This document shows, in pieces, positions 37,900 through 48,359 of a stretch of DNA of 64,000 bases. The DNA lies in NCBI RefSeq assembly GCF_030936135.1, contig NC_082618.1:6359034-6423033 (forward strand), written 5' to 3'. Position numbers and translations under genes: made by a program. The stretch comes from Gavia stellata. Taxonomy: Eukaryota > Chordata > Aves > Gaviiformes > Gaviidae. Each line of letters begins with the position of its first letter. Within the stretch, counting starts at the first letter, position 1. The notes under the pieces are model-generated. The model did no database searches. It was not told where the DNA came from and saw only the letters and a program-made list of their open reading frames with translations.

Positions 37900-39720
37900 C
37901 GTCTGCTGGCAGAAAGGGGCTGCAAGGAGAAAAGAGCAAGGATGGGTGCTTGCTGCACCTGGGGCAGGGACCCTCCATCCCTTCCAGAGGAGAAAACTTG
38001 GAGGAGGGAGGAGGAGGATGATCCTGGACGACAGACCAAAGGGGATCTTTCGCGCGTCGGAAAAGCAAAGCTTTGCCCTTGGGACTCCGTGGAGATCCCA
38101 TTGAGAACAGGAGAAATCCGACCGGATCCCCCGTAGCCTGGCTGTCCCCGGGGGCAGAAACAGCCTGGCTGGGGCCAAGGCTTTGGGAAGTGCTGCAGCA
38201 CCTCAACACCTCATCCCTTCCTGCAGAGCACCCGCACCCAGCTCACAGGGCATTGTCCTCCAGCTCCTGCCATGTGCCAAGGGCTATGCCACACTTCTCC
38301 TGGTTCCTCCCACCTGGGAAAGCGATTTAATTAATTTTCTGAGACTCCCATGGGGAAAGCGCTGGCTGAGCTGCACCTCAAGCTCGCAAAGGTGCACAAC
38401 AGCAAGGCGATGCTGGCACAGCAGGTCCAAAGGTCCCCAGCAGCAGCAGCAGCAGCCCCCAGAAACGTCACCCCACGACAACACCACCCAAAGACCCCTG
38501 CGAAGTGCTGAAATCTGCCTTGCCTTTTCTTTTCCTCCTTTTTTTTCCCTCCCCGATTATTTTTAAGATGACAAAGTTGTCCGGAATGGTTTGGCTGAGA
38601 ACAAGGAGGAAAAAATAGTGTGTAAAGTGAAGGGAAAAGGGACTAAGGAGGGAAAATAGGTGGCAAGGGTTGGCGAAGCAGCGTGGGGGGCTCAGCGGGT
38701 CAGGGTGCAGGCAGGGGACCGGGTGCCTGGGGACAGCCAGCGCTGCGGGGTCAGCCGGGGCTGAGCCAGCCTGAGGACAGCAGCTGAGCGAGCTTCCTCG
38801 GCCACACACGTACAGCTGCCAGCAGCCTCCAAAACTCCTGAAAGGCTTTTGTCCCATTTCTTTTTTCCTTTTTTGGCTTTTTTTTTTTTTTTGATGTGTG
38901 CTGCCATTGCTGGAGGAGGAGCGGTATGACAGTATTTTGATAGAGGGGGGGAAAAATAAGCAGTAGTCCTGATCCCTAATTTTCACCGGCGTTTCCCTTT
39001 AAGCCCTGGGAACTGGACGTCCTCAGCTTGTTCCTGTGCCCGGCATTGCTGAAATCCCGATTGTCTGGGTCCAGCTGCTCCACAAACAGACACAGAGACC
39101 AAGCAGCTAGTGTGGAAAGCAGCTCTTACAAGCTCGGACAGCCGAGGTGTCACTTTGGGGTGACAGCTTGCTGCTGGGGGAGAGAGAGAGTAGGTGGGCA
39201 GGAGAGCCCCGGAACTGCGGGTTTTCCTTTGCCCTTTTCTCCGAGGTGGCAATAATTCTGCCAGGATGCTCCCAGGCAGGTTTGCATCTCCAAGTGCATT
39301 TAAATCTTATTATCAAAGCGTATCCATCCTGACCTGGTTATAAGGACTGTTGCTGTGATTTAGGTGTCTGTCCGCTGCTGGGCAGGATGTCTAACAAGGG
39401 CTGGAGCATTTCTAAACAGCCATGAGTTTGTTAATTTATAAAATTTTAGCTGTTGGAAATATTGTGAGCAATGCTGAACCAAATCGGGGCTGAAATGATA
39501 AATGAGAGGCAGGACTGGGGAGTAGGGAAAAGAAAGTCTCTCTGAGGTGGGGGAGAACCAACAACTTTGATTTTCTTTGAAGCGGAAAATCAAAGTGCGG
39601 GTGGTTGGTGGTGTTGAAGGGCTGGAGGGTGGGGAGCATCTGCGGAGCGCTGCCAGGGGAAGCCTGGGGTCTGCGGTGCCTTCTTCTGGGAGGGGAGAGC
39701 CCGGGAGTTTGTTTAAAACA
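37900..39720. other. PHKG1 5' intron or upstream region
   Basis: About 1.8 kb upstream of the first PHKG1 coding exon, probably an intron after a non-coding first exon. It holds a short (CAG)6 run near 38440 and a T12-type run near 38880. I see no recognised coding exon here on either strand. Confidence 0.5.
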
Positions 39721-39728
39721 TCCCGGCG

Positions 39729-39743
39729 TTATATAAGCAGCTG
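39729..39743 (-). promoter_or_regulatory. Candidate TATA box plus E-box, PHKG1 muscle-type promoter
   Basis: The minus strand carries CAGCTG (39743-39738) followed one base later by TTATATAA (39736-39729). Further upstream on the same strand are an MCAT-like CATTCCT (39874-39868) and a MEF2-like CTAAATATTG (39977-39968). This E-box, TATA, MCAT and MEF2-like combination is typical of skeletal-muscle promoters and would suit PHKG1, with initiation near 39700. The TATA element is palindromic, so strand is inferred from the gene. A start within the CpG island to the right is the alternative. Confidence 0.35.
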
Positions 39744-40221
39744 GTACAGAGCACTAACAGGATAAGCCGGTGTTATTATTGGAGCTGTATGAGCTCCATG
39801 GGAGTTCAAGGGGGGAAAAAAGGGGGTCGGGGAGGGGGGTGAGGCTTCTGCCTTGAGGCAGAGAGGGAGGAATGCCAACGGGGCCGGCGCTGGGCATTGC
39901 CACCCGGCGTGTGCCCGGCCCGCTGCTGTGACACGGGGGTTGAAAGGTTCGTCTTGCACTAACATGCCAATATTTAGCGTGGGCTCTCCAGGTTTATCTC
40001 GATAAAGTCAGCTTTTAGACCAGCACGGGAGTGCCCCCCCCTCCCTCCCCAACCCCCCCCCGCCCCCCGCAGCACCCCCGGCAAAGCCCCCCCGCCCCGG
40101 GGAGGGGGTTCTGCCCCCAACCCTCCCGCTTCGGCGGGGGCACGACAGCGAGGAGCCACCGCAGCCCCCGGGGGGCTCGGCGAGGAAGGAACGCTTGAAA
40201 TACTCGGGAAAGCAACCTACA

Positions 40222-40239
40222 CCCCCCCCCCCCCCCCCC
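40222..40239. repeat. C18 homopolymer in CpG island
   Basis: Uninterrupted run of 18 C residues. Its true length may be uncertain in an assembly. Confidence 0.9.
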
Positions 40240-40559
40240 GCCCCTAAAGCACCGTCTCCCGCAGCCGGTTATCTCCCGAAGACGGGAGAGCGGCTCGGCC
40301 GCCGGCCTCACCTCGCTGCGGGCAGCGGGGGTCCGCCCGCGCCCCCGCCTCGTCCCCGGGCCTCGGGCGGGCGATGGCGGGCGAAGGGCAGAGGCCGGGG
40401 TGGGCCTCGGGCCGGGGAGCTGCCGCCCGCCGCCGGCCGCTCGCTCAGGGCCGCCCGCCGCTGCCGCCGAGCCAAAAATAAAGCGCAACGCCACTTGGCA
40501 GCCGCGGCCGGCGGGCGGGCATGCCGGGCACCGGCCTGAGGTGGGGTTCGCCCCGCTGC

Positions 40560-40577
40560 GGGGGGGGGGGGGGGGGG
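40560..40577. repeat. G18 homopolymer in CpG island
   Basis: Uninterrupted run of 18 G residues. It has G-quadruplex potential and, as above, its length may be an assembly estimate. Confidence 0.9.
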
Positions 40578-40775
40578 AGCCCGTAGCCGCGCCCCGGGGA
40601 AGGCGGCGGGGAGCCGGGGGAGAGGAGCGGCCGCGGCGCGGAGCGGAAGAGCCGCGCAGGAGCGCGGAGCTCGGGGACTTCCTCCGCCGCACCGCCAGCC
40701 TTAACCCTTCCCTGCGCCGGGCTCAGCCCCGCAGCCGAACCGCCGCTTCGCTTCGTGGCCAAGCGGCGGTGCTGC

Positions 40776-41036
40776 GGGGGGGCTCCGCTCCCCCCGGGGC
40801 TCCGCTCCCTCCCGGGGCTCGGCTCCCCCCGGGGCTCGGCTCCCCCCGGGCTCGGCTCCCCCCCGGGGCTCGGCTCCCCCCCGGGGCTCGGCTCCCCCCG
40901 GGCTCGGCTCCCCCCCGGGGCTCGGCTCCCCCCGGGGCTCGGCTCCCCCCCGGGGCTCGGCTCCCCCCGGGCTCGGCTCCCTCCCGGGCTCGGCTCCCTC
41001 CCGGGGCTCGGCTCCCCCCGGGGCTCGGCTCCCTCC
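40776..41036. repeat. GC-rich 17-18 bp minisatellite, about 15 copies
   Basis: Tandem units of the form GGGGCTCGGCTCCCCCC, 16-19 bp each. The first two units read CTCCGCTC where the rest read CTCGGCTC, and some units have CCCTCCC in place of CCCCCC. Each unit starts with G-tracts and ends with C-tracts, so it can fold on itself and both strands can form quadruplex or i-motif structures. Open frames through it on both strands (Gly/Ala/Arg/Leu/Pro repeats) have no start context or splice support and are not taken as genes. Confidence 0.95.
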
Positions 41037-41060
41037 TGCCGGCTCTCCCGCGTGGGCTGG

Positions 41061-42517
41061 TGCTTTCCAAGCCCTGCGAGCTGCAAACTCTTCCCCCGAC
41101 CGCGCTGTGCTTCTCCCAAAGGCTACAGACATCTCCCTGCCCGCTCGGGATGGGTATTTCAGGGGTGTCTGCTGCAAACTCAGCAGCAGCCCAGCGCAGG
41201 CGTTTCTGGCCCAAACTGTTGTTCTTTCTCTTCACCAAGACAGTGAAACACCTGGCAACTGAGAGGTGAGCTTGATCAGCAGATCTCCTGTCACCAGAAA
41301 AGGTAGTTGTGACCTTGTCCCCCATGTTTGAGGTAACCCTTCCCCATTTTGAACACCGATTTTATCTTTTCACTTCCAGGGACTGCAGATGAGGAAATGA
41401 AGGCTTTTAGGAACACGCAAGAATACCCAACGGCATAAAAGCAGTTCAGGAAAAACAGGTCACGCTATTTAAAGTATTTTTAACAGGAATTGCACTTTTT
41501 GGTGCAAGGTTGTTCCCCACTGCGCTCCCCCCCATGACAGTACACCTTCCTGGCACTCGCCATCCTCCGCCGCCTTGTAGGGTTTGCAATACGGCTGAAG
41601 TGCAGGAGGGTGTTCACTCTGCAGGCTCCAGCAATATTTGCAGGGCATGAGCTGGCTGCTCCCTCTGATGGAAAAAGGAAGGTTTGCACTTTGCATCAGT
41701 AAGTACTTTTTAAATGGAGATTATTATTATTTTTTTTTCATGCAGCGGCAGCAGCTTTGTCACTTGCCTAATCCGGGTGGGAGGAGGGAGAGGCCACACC
41801 AGCCACAGGCAGCAGGACCTCGTGTCTCAGTCCAGACTCCCAACACAAGATGAAGAAAAACCTACAGCCTCTGCTTGTGTTACTGGGAACTGCCAGTCTG
41901 ATGCAAGACCGCGTGGTCTCAGAAGTGCACAGCTGCTTGATAGCACATAGGCTTGCTCAGGTAATAGCCTACCACAGAGATCCTCCCTGAGCAGAGGGAA
42001 GATATTTCTCAGAATCTCTTGAATTTGAATATAGAACTTGTTTTTAAAAGTATGACAAGAGGCTGTTGAGGAACTGAGACCCACTGCATGCAGAATAGCA
42101 TGGAGTCAGACACAGCCTTCCCTGTCGCTACGTGTTTTAATCAGCAGTGGGGTTCAAATGCTCAAGCAGGAGATGTCTGGCAACCGCTGAGCTATGGGTG
42201 CTCCTGAACAGAAGTCTGCCAAAATCAGTGTTTGCCTGCTCACCCTTCAGACTCAACTCCAAAGTCCACCAAAGCAAGGTACTTCTAGAGAGAGAAGTTT
42301 ATTTATACACCGTATCACTTACATTCAACACAACAATCAGCAAACCGGTTAATCTAAATTAGCTCATTCTGCTTTATTGTTCAGTCTTCCATTTTGTGCT
42401 AAATTAATTTGCGGCTGTAAATGGTATCACATCTGTAGCGGCTATGGCAAGAATCAAGCCACGAGAAGGACAATAGTGTGAATATATGAACTAACAAGAT
42501 ATCAGACAGCTTTAGAC
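41061..42517. other. PHKG1-CHCHD2 intergenic spacer
   Basis: About 1.45 kb between the CpG island and the CHCHD2 poly(A) signal. I find no recognised exon, RNA gene or mobile element in it. In human, NUPR2 lies on the other side of CHCHD2, and I see no match to it here or elsewhere in the window. Confidence 0.6.
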
Positions 42518-42523
42518 TTTATT
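42518..42523 (-). terminator. CHCHD2 poly(A) signal (AATAAA)
   Basis: Canonical hexamer on the minus strand 64 nt after the CHCHD2 stop codon, giving a 3' UTR of about 80-90 nt. Confidence 0.85.
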
Positions 42524-42586
42524 ACTGAAGCTTTTTTTCATTCATAGGTCAGTTCTTATGGTCTTCAGCAACCTTGTTCTGAAGGC

Positions 42587-44734
42587 TTAAGCTAAACCTG
42601 TAAGGTAAGAAGTTATCACAGTTAATCACAGCAAGTTTTGAATCCCTGAATGGCAGGTGCTCTTCCTTGCTACAAGGCAGATGTATGTTAGGGTGTTCCT
42701 TCTCCCCTCATCTATTTGCTGGGATTTACTGAACTGCAGACTTCAGCAGTCCATCCCAACACCAGCATCCAGCAGTCTCCATTCTTCCAGGTCAGGATGG
42801 TTTGTCGCTTGTGCCAACCAGGTGCTTGCTGCAGGCCAGCAACACTACGCTGCTTCTCCAAGCCTGCTGCCACCACTCCCAAATTGTCAGCTTCAGTCCA
42901 TGCACCAACACAAAACCTTCAGGAATTCATCCTCTCTCCACCCCACCACCTCCAGCTACATGTACAGGACCAAAACAGGAAGCCAAACAGAACAGCAACT
43001 TGCTTTAACTGACTTCAGTGTATGTGCTCTGTATCAATCCCCGTTCTTTACCAGATGGACTGAGAAAAACCAGGACATTATTCCCACAATAATTTTACTG
43101 ATTAGCTCATTTAGCAGTTGCCTGGTAGCACTGTCTACTTACCATTAGCAAACCTGCACTGCTTCAGTACTTCGCTGAAGCCCTCACACAGCTTGAGGTC
43201 AGTCTGGTTCTGCGCACACTCCAGGAATTGTTTCATTTCATACTGGCAAGGAGCAAACTGCGACTGCTGCTGCTGCTGGTAGGCAGGCTGAGCTGCCTGG
43301 GGCTCCTGAAATGGCAGACACCTCCATAAGCACCCTTGCAACAGCTCCAGCCTACGAAGGCACACCACCCCCTACTTGCTGTGTATTTCTTCCCTGCATT
43401 TTAATCAAAATGTTGTGGTTTTAAATGGAAAACAAATAATGGGCTGACATACAAAAGTTTCCAGCAGTGGCATGACATATCCTGAACAGTTTTTTAAGTT
43501 ACAAACACAGAGGTAGCTCTGGAGAGCATCTGGGCAAGATAACAGCATTATCTTAATGTTTGAACAGCACAAAAAGGTCTGGCAAAGATCCTACAGTCAT
43601 CAGACCTGGAACACGGAAATCCTGTCAAATCAGAGGGGTACTACAGTAGAAAATAACACTAATACCCTACCACAAGCACATATCACTCATGCATCCCTTT
43701 GAACTACTTTTAAGGTACTCATGGTGACTGTGGTCATTCCCTTGGAGTCTGAGTCACTAAAGTTACCCCAGCTTTCCCAGCCATGGTTTGCGTGGTCTTT
43801 ATGTCTATAGCAATTACATCAGCCTATACATAAATGACAACCCAAATTAACTGCGCCTCATTAGTTGGTGTCCAGTTGTGCTTTCTCTTACCTGATAAGT
43901 AATATCAGGCCTCGCAGCTTCAGAGCTGCTTCCTCCACCAAATCCTCCTGTAAGCGCATGACCTACGGTATGGCCTACAGCAGAGCCTACAGCAACTCCG
44001 GCAGCAGTTGTAGCCATCTGGGCCATCAGACCAGGCTGCTTCGGTGCAGGAGCTGCCACAGCAGAAGCCGGTGCCGCTGCTGGGACGGGCGCCCGAGCAG
44101 CCGGCGCAGGTGATGCAGCTCTCATTTGTGGTGCCCGACTGCAAGGACATAAAGAGAAACCTCACACCATCACTCCAAACTCAAACCGGGCAGAGGCCAC
44201 CTGGTTGGAGGACACAAGCATTTGCAGTTCCTCCTTGGTACAGCCTCCACGTTGATGGCAAGAACTCAAATGTTCTGCGGGTGATTTATGCACAACGGGG
44301 CAAAGTTTACGGGCTTCTTTTTGGCTGTTTTAAAGACGAGCCGCACCCCCACACCCCAAAGGACTGCGCTATTTTGCGGGAAATCAGATATAACCTGAAA
44401 GGGGCTGATTAAATAGGGCCTTAACGCTCAGGCACTGGATGGCCAGGCCCAGCCGCCAAGCGAGGGCCGAGGAGATCCACTTCCATCCCCGCAAAGCGCC
44501 TACCCCCGCTCCGCTAACCCAAGCTCAAAGCAGCCGGGTCACCCCCGCCCCGCCATGCCCGTTACCCCCAGCCCGGCGCGTCACCCAACCCCCGAATGGC
44601 GGAAAGGCCTTTGCCGCCTGCGGCCTACACGGGGGCCGGGAGGGAGGCGAGCGGAGGGGAGGGAAGGGGCCCAGCGGCCCTCACCTGGCGGGAGGCGCCA
44701 CGCGGGACGTGCGGCTCCGGCCGCCCCTCGGCAT
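42587..44734 (-). CDS. CHCHD2: CHCH domain protein 2 (MNRR1), 4 exons
   Basis: Small twin-CX9C protein of the mitochondrial intermembrane space that interacts with MICOS and complex IV and also acts as a nuclear co-activator. Exons on minus: 44734-44685, 44138-43892, 43305-43143 and 42597-42587, giving 156 aa (human 151). The N-terminus [16 protein letters not shown] is basic and presequence-like. An Ala/Pro-rich stretch follows, then a conserved Gly/Ala hydrophobic helix ([20 protein letters not shown]). The C-terminal CHCH domain has two exact C-X9-C pairs ([11 protein letters not shown] and [11 protein letters not shown]). A (CAG)5 run in exon 3 encodes five glutamines before the CHCH domain. 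The last coding exon adds only GLA and the stop, as in human. The paralogue CHCHD10 is excluded by the C-terminus and by synteny. Confidence 0.97.
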
Positions 44735-44935
44735 CGCGGCGGACAAGGTTTGCTGAGGTGCCCTGAGGAGAGGAGAGAGACGCCGGCCCGACGCCGACCA
44801 CCAGCCGCCACCTCTGAAGGTCACCCGACACCCGCCGCGCGTGCCTGCGTCACTGCCGTAACGCCGCGCGGGGAGGCGGGGCTTTGCGCAGGCTCCGCCC
44901 CCTCCACCGCCCGCCTGAGGCGCTGCCCCGGAGCG
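44735..44935 (-). promoter_or_regulatory. CpG-rich CHCHD2 promoter
   Basis: GC- and CpG-dense sequence directly upstream of the CHCHD2 ATG, without a TATA box. It contains a GC box (CTCCGCCCC around 44895) and an NRF1-like half-site TGCGCA near 44884, which would suit a nuclear gene for a mitochondrial protein. The exact transcription start is unknown. Confidence 0.6.
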
Positions 44936-44940
44936 GGAAA

Positions 44941-45097
44941 CGGCGGTTTGAGGGAGCGATGGCGGCGGGTCGCTGTGTGCAGCGGCGGTTTGAGGGAGCG
45001 ATGGCGGCGGGTCGCTGTGTGCAGCGGCGGTTTGAGGGAGCGATGGCGGCGGGTCGCTGTGTGCAGCGGCGGTTTGAGGGAGCGATGGCGGCGGGTC
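44941..45097. repeat. 42-bp tandem repeat, 3.7 copies, each with an ATGGCGGC motif
   Basis: Copies at 44941-44982, 44983-45024 and 45025-45066 are identical, and a fourth, partial copy spans 45067-45097. Each unit contains GCGATGGCGGCGGG, whose ATGGCGGC core matches the YY1 consensus AANATGGCGGC. The unit is 14 codons long and keeps an open frame (RRFEGAMAAGRCVQ per unit on plus), but nothing downstream supports a protein. It lies about 200 bp upstream of the CHCHD2 start codon, inside or at the edge of its promoter. Confidence 0.97.
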
Positions 45098-46516
45098 CCT
45101 TTGTAAAAATAAGCGAATAAACCGTGTTTAAACGTGCGCCTGCCCTCCAGAGTCTCTCCCTCTGGAGAAGCCCAGAGGCTGCACGCGGGACACCGCCAAG
45201 GAGCCTCCAAAAGCCCTTCAGCCTTTCGCAGAATCGCAGAGTTTCACCCCAAAGGCCGGGGTTTGCCGCCGTCCACCCCAGAAAGGAGCGAGGGCACCTC
45301 CTGCGTGCCTCAGCCCCGTGCGCAATACCGTCTGCACGGGCTGGCACCTGTTCTTCGCCTTTGTGTTTTCTGAGACACTGTATTTTGAGGGCTGTCTGGT
45401 TTAATTTATTTATTAAAGTATTAATTTACTATTTTTTTATTCAGCAGCTCTAGCATGGGATGCATCATGACAGTGCCATGGTCGCCGGTCACTCCAGCAA
45501 GGCCTAACCCCCTCTCAGCTGTCCCTGGGGGTCTGCAGACCTGAATCAGGGTTTGGAAGGTAGCTGCTCTTTAAAAAAGAGAAAAAAAATAGAAAAAGGT
45601 CTGGGAAGTTTGGAGACAGATGGTGAAAGACAGCTTGAAAAGACTGGTATTGCGTAGTTTAGGGAGGGGAGCGCAATAAAAATAGCAAATAGAAGAGAAT
45701 AAATAAAAGGCCTTCCACTGTGCAGTCATGACACTAGATCCAGAGCTGTTACGATGAAGTGAACGGCACTGCACTTACTTTGTTAAATGGAGGGAGTTCT
45801 TTAGACAAAACACAAATGTGTTTTGGAATCTGCTATGAGTTACTAACCTGAACAGAGCTTTAGAAAAGAATGAATCATTTAATAAGGATAAGGAGAAAGG
45901 CAGAGGTTATGTCATATAACTTGGAATATAATTGAAATATAGTCCCTAGAGTTTACTACCTAAGTCAAGATATACCAGAGGTAAAACTGTTCTGCTGAAA
46001 TCTGATCCCTACTTAGTCAGTTAATACAGCTCATAAGTTGTTTGGGGTTTTTTCATCTAAACCCCGATGAAAATAATGAAAAGGGTCCAGATGACTAACA
46101 TACACAGGATTAGAGCTAATGAGTTCATAAACTCTCAAATTAGGCTCAACAGAAAGTGAAATTTCAAACAACTCTGTTTCCCATTATAAGCAAGCACCTC
46201 ACTTCTCATCCTTAGATTACGTATTACACACATTCATCCCCAAAATGCGGTTGCCATCCTGCAACATTATCACTTCATTATAAAGCCGTTATCATGACAA
46301 AAAATTGTGTGTTCACAATTTTTTCAGTTGTAAGGGAGGTAGCTACATAAGACCAGTCATTTCAGCAGCTTGTATCTAAGGGGAGGTAACTAGTCTGATG
46401 ATGGAAGCACTAATATTGTGAGTTTATATAGCAACGGTAATCCAAAAGCAAAGCTTCGGTCAGAAAAGCAGTTGCTGTTGATGTAAAAATTATTAGGCAA
46501 TAAATATAAATAAATA

Positions 46517-46674
46517 TTTAATATCCAGAACAGCAGCATCCACCTAAGTCCAGACTGCTGGCATTACTGCAGGAGCTCGTCTGCACGCATCTTCTCTCTG
46601 GTTCTTTTACTCTTGGCCTCCCTCCATTTTGGCTGCTTCCTCAGCAGCTCTGGGTTTGGGGTTTTGTCAAGTGC
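46517..46674 (-). other. Possible unidentified terminal exon with AU-rich 3' UTR
   Basis: On the minus strand an acceptor-like CTTCGCAG precedes a 36-codon open frame (46674-46564). It begins ALDKTPNPELLRKQPKWREA, is rich in Lys, Arg and Glu, and ends MRADELLQ and a TAA stop. An ATTAAA hexamer follows 42 nt after the stop (46522-46517), overlapping the start of an AU-rich string of the ATTTATTTATATTTA kind. Together these look like a last coding exon with a short, unstable-mRNA-type 3' UTR. I do not recognise the peptide and cannot join it securely to an upstream exon. Chance is a real possibility at this length. Confidence 0.25.
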
Positions 46675-47168
46675 CTGCGAAGCATTATGAGTTTTGCACT
46701 CCAGACAGACAGTAACTTATTCCCTTCAGATTTGGCACTTTCCCTCTGGCGGTTGGCGCGGGATGCCCACGGATAGCTCCCGGAGTAAGGCAGAACTGCT
46801 CAGAGCCTGGCTGGGCAGAGCTCAGCTCCGCTCCTCCACCTGCTGCTGCCAGCCTGAGCGATGCTTCCAGCGCCCAGCGCCCCATGGCGTCCATTGGGTC
46901 GACAAAAAGGAAAAGCTTTGACTAGACCTCATCTTGCTTAAGGGCCAAGCTATAAACATATGAGATTGGGTGATTTCCTTCAGCTTTAGTACATTTGTTA
47001 CTATTTTGGTTGCCCCGTCTATCTTGGTCATCTCCGCTGCTTCCCCATTGTCCCTCCCCCCTTATTCCCACTGATAGCAGAAGGCACACCGTAGACAGCA
47101 GGAGATTTTTAATTTAGTTTATACGCTAGCTAGAGTTCAAACAACTCATTTCTTAATGAATAGTTTTC

Positions 47169-47402
47169 TCAACTCTTTTTAATTAAATAGTTTTCAATTT
47201 CCCTTTTTTGCTGGCAGAGGGATTCCTTCTTGTCGCTGAAGTAATTTTGCAACAGGTCTCTCTTTGAATTTGTTTCGTCTTGCAGAACAATGGAGGCACG
47301 GATGGCATAACTGGCGGTATGAATGCTGCCATTGTGTCTTGTCCTCCTGCCCTCCTTGGGAAAACTCGCAGAGCTTTGTTTCGTACCGACTCGCTCTTCC
47401 AT
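47169..47402 (-). other. Possible unidentified 77-aa open frame
   Basis: The minus strand has a CAG acceptor-like site immediately before an ATG at 47402, opening a 77-codon frame. It starts MEERVGTKQSSASFPKEGRR and ends REIENYLIKKS, followed by a stop, with a Lys/Glu/Gln-rich, helix-like C-terminal half. The upstream pyrimidine tract is weakly placed. Other frames over the same bases are also open, which argues for caution. No family recognised. Confidence 0.15.
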
Positions 47403-48359
47403 CTGCCAATGCCCAGCAATAACATGCATACAAGGAAATGGGGAAGGGAAGGAGAACAAATAGCTGGTGGCCATCCTCAGAATAAAGCAATCGTGGTGGT
47501 TGTGGTGGGTGTTTACGGTAAGCAAAGATTGTTTTATCTTCAGCTACTAGATGACTTCTGTCATGTTGGTAGACCAGAGATATTAGCTGGTTCTTAAACT
47601 ACAGCCAGAGGGGTATTGATGCTACTTTTGATAGAAACCAGACGCAGAGGAAAGAAGGAAGATCCAGCCCTGACTGCCTTTGACTGTATCCATCTAATTC
47701 TGACTAGTGCTATTGACTGACAGCACTGCTGGCTATATTTAGAGGTGTGATACAAATGTGATCCTAGAGCTGGGAAACAGATGATGAAATCCCGTTGCTC
47801 AAGTGCGAAGCGTATTCTTCCAAAGATAAGGCCGAGCGAGGCTTGGGGGAATCCATTGACAGCTGCTCCGGGGCCAAGTGGAGCACCAGGCTATGGTGTG
47901 CGCTAGGAAAAACAAACTTTTAATGCGCTTTTTATGTCGCTTGTCCAAATTACGCATCCCAGAATGTCTCAGGGTAAACTTTGGGAATGTAACATGCCCT
48001 CAGCAAGGTCCCTCTGCACAGGAGGCACCGGCTGGGCTTCGTGCGGCCACAGGCTGCGGCGGTTTGCCTCATTCTCTCCAAAATCATGGAAAAAACCTGG
48101 AACACTCACTGGAGTACCTGTCTAAGAGACCAGTGCCGCCTTAGCTATAGCGAAGGGGCACATCAGCCCTGAGGATCAAGTCAGCCGTGCCGGGTGAGGT
48201 CGCACTTCCCGGAACAGCCCAGATCGCCCGGCGGCCCAGAGCTGAGGAAGAAGGGACAAAACCTGATATTCCTGCGGAAAAGGCGGGGGGGGGGGGCGGC
48301 CATGCAGTGCCGGCTGCTGTCCGCCAGGCGGCGCCATAACCACCCGCCGCGCCACGCCC

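Larger units (their letters stand above)
40020..41060. promoter_or_regulatory. Orphan CpG island
   Basis: About 1 kb of very GC- and CpG-rich sequence, with no identified coding exon of its own. It includes a C18 run (40222-40239), a G18 run (40560-40577) and a GC minisatellite (40776-41036). Long stop-free frames on both strands come from composition. It may serve as an alternative upstream promoter for PHKG1 or for an unannotated non-coding transcript; sequence alone does not decide. Confidence 0.6.
45098..48180. other. CHCHD2-VKORC1L1 intergenic region
   Basis: About 3.1 kb with no recognised gene. The first 300 bp are GC-rich and the remainder is AT-rich. Two minus-strand stretches look exon-like (46564-46674 and 47169-47402) and are listed separately. 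I see no clear mobile element. Confidence 0.5.

Noticed and set aside
40015-41325. Gly/Ala/Arg/Pro-repeat frames on both strands of the CpG island
   Set aside because: The minisatellite lacks stops in nearly every frame. There is no start context, conserved domain or splice signal.
42657-43148. 163-aa plus-strand frame over CHCHD2 intron 3
   Set aside because: It overlaps a confirmed intron of CHCHD2 on the opposite strand and shows no family features.
44884-45120. 78-aa plus-strand frame with repeated RRFEGAMAAGRCVQ
   Set aside because: It exists because the 42-bp tandem unit is a multiple of three. No homology and no downstream gene.
45410-48180. NUPR2 orthologue expected next to CHCHD2 by human order
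   Set aside because: No frame in the spacer carries the basic NUPR signature (NxNxPxPGGHERK-like), so it is absent here or too diverged to see.
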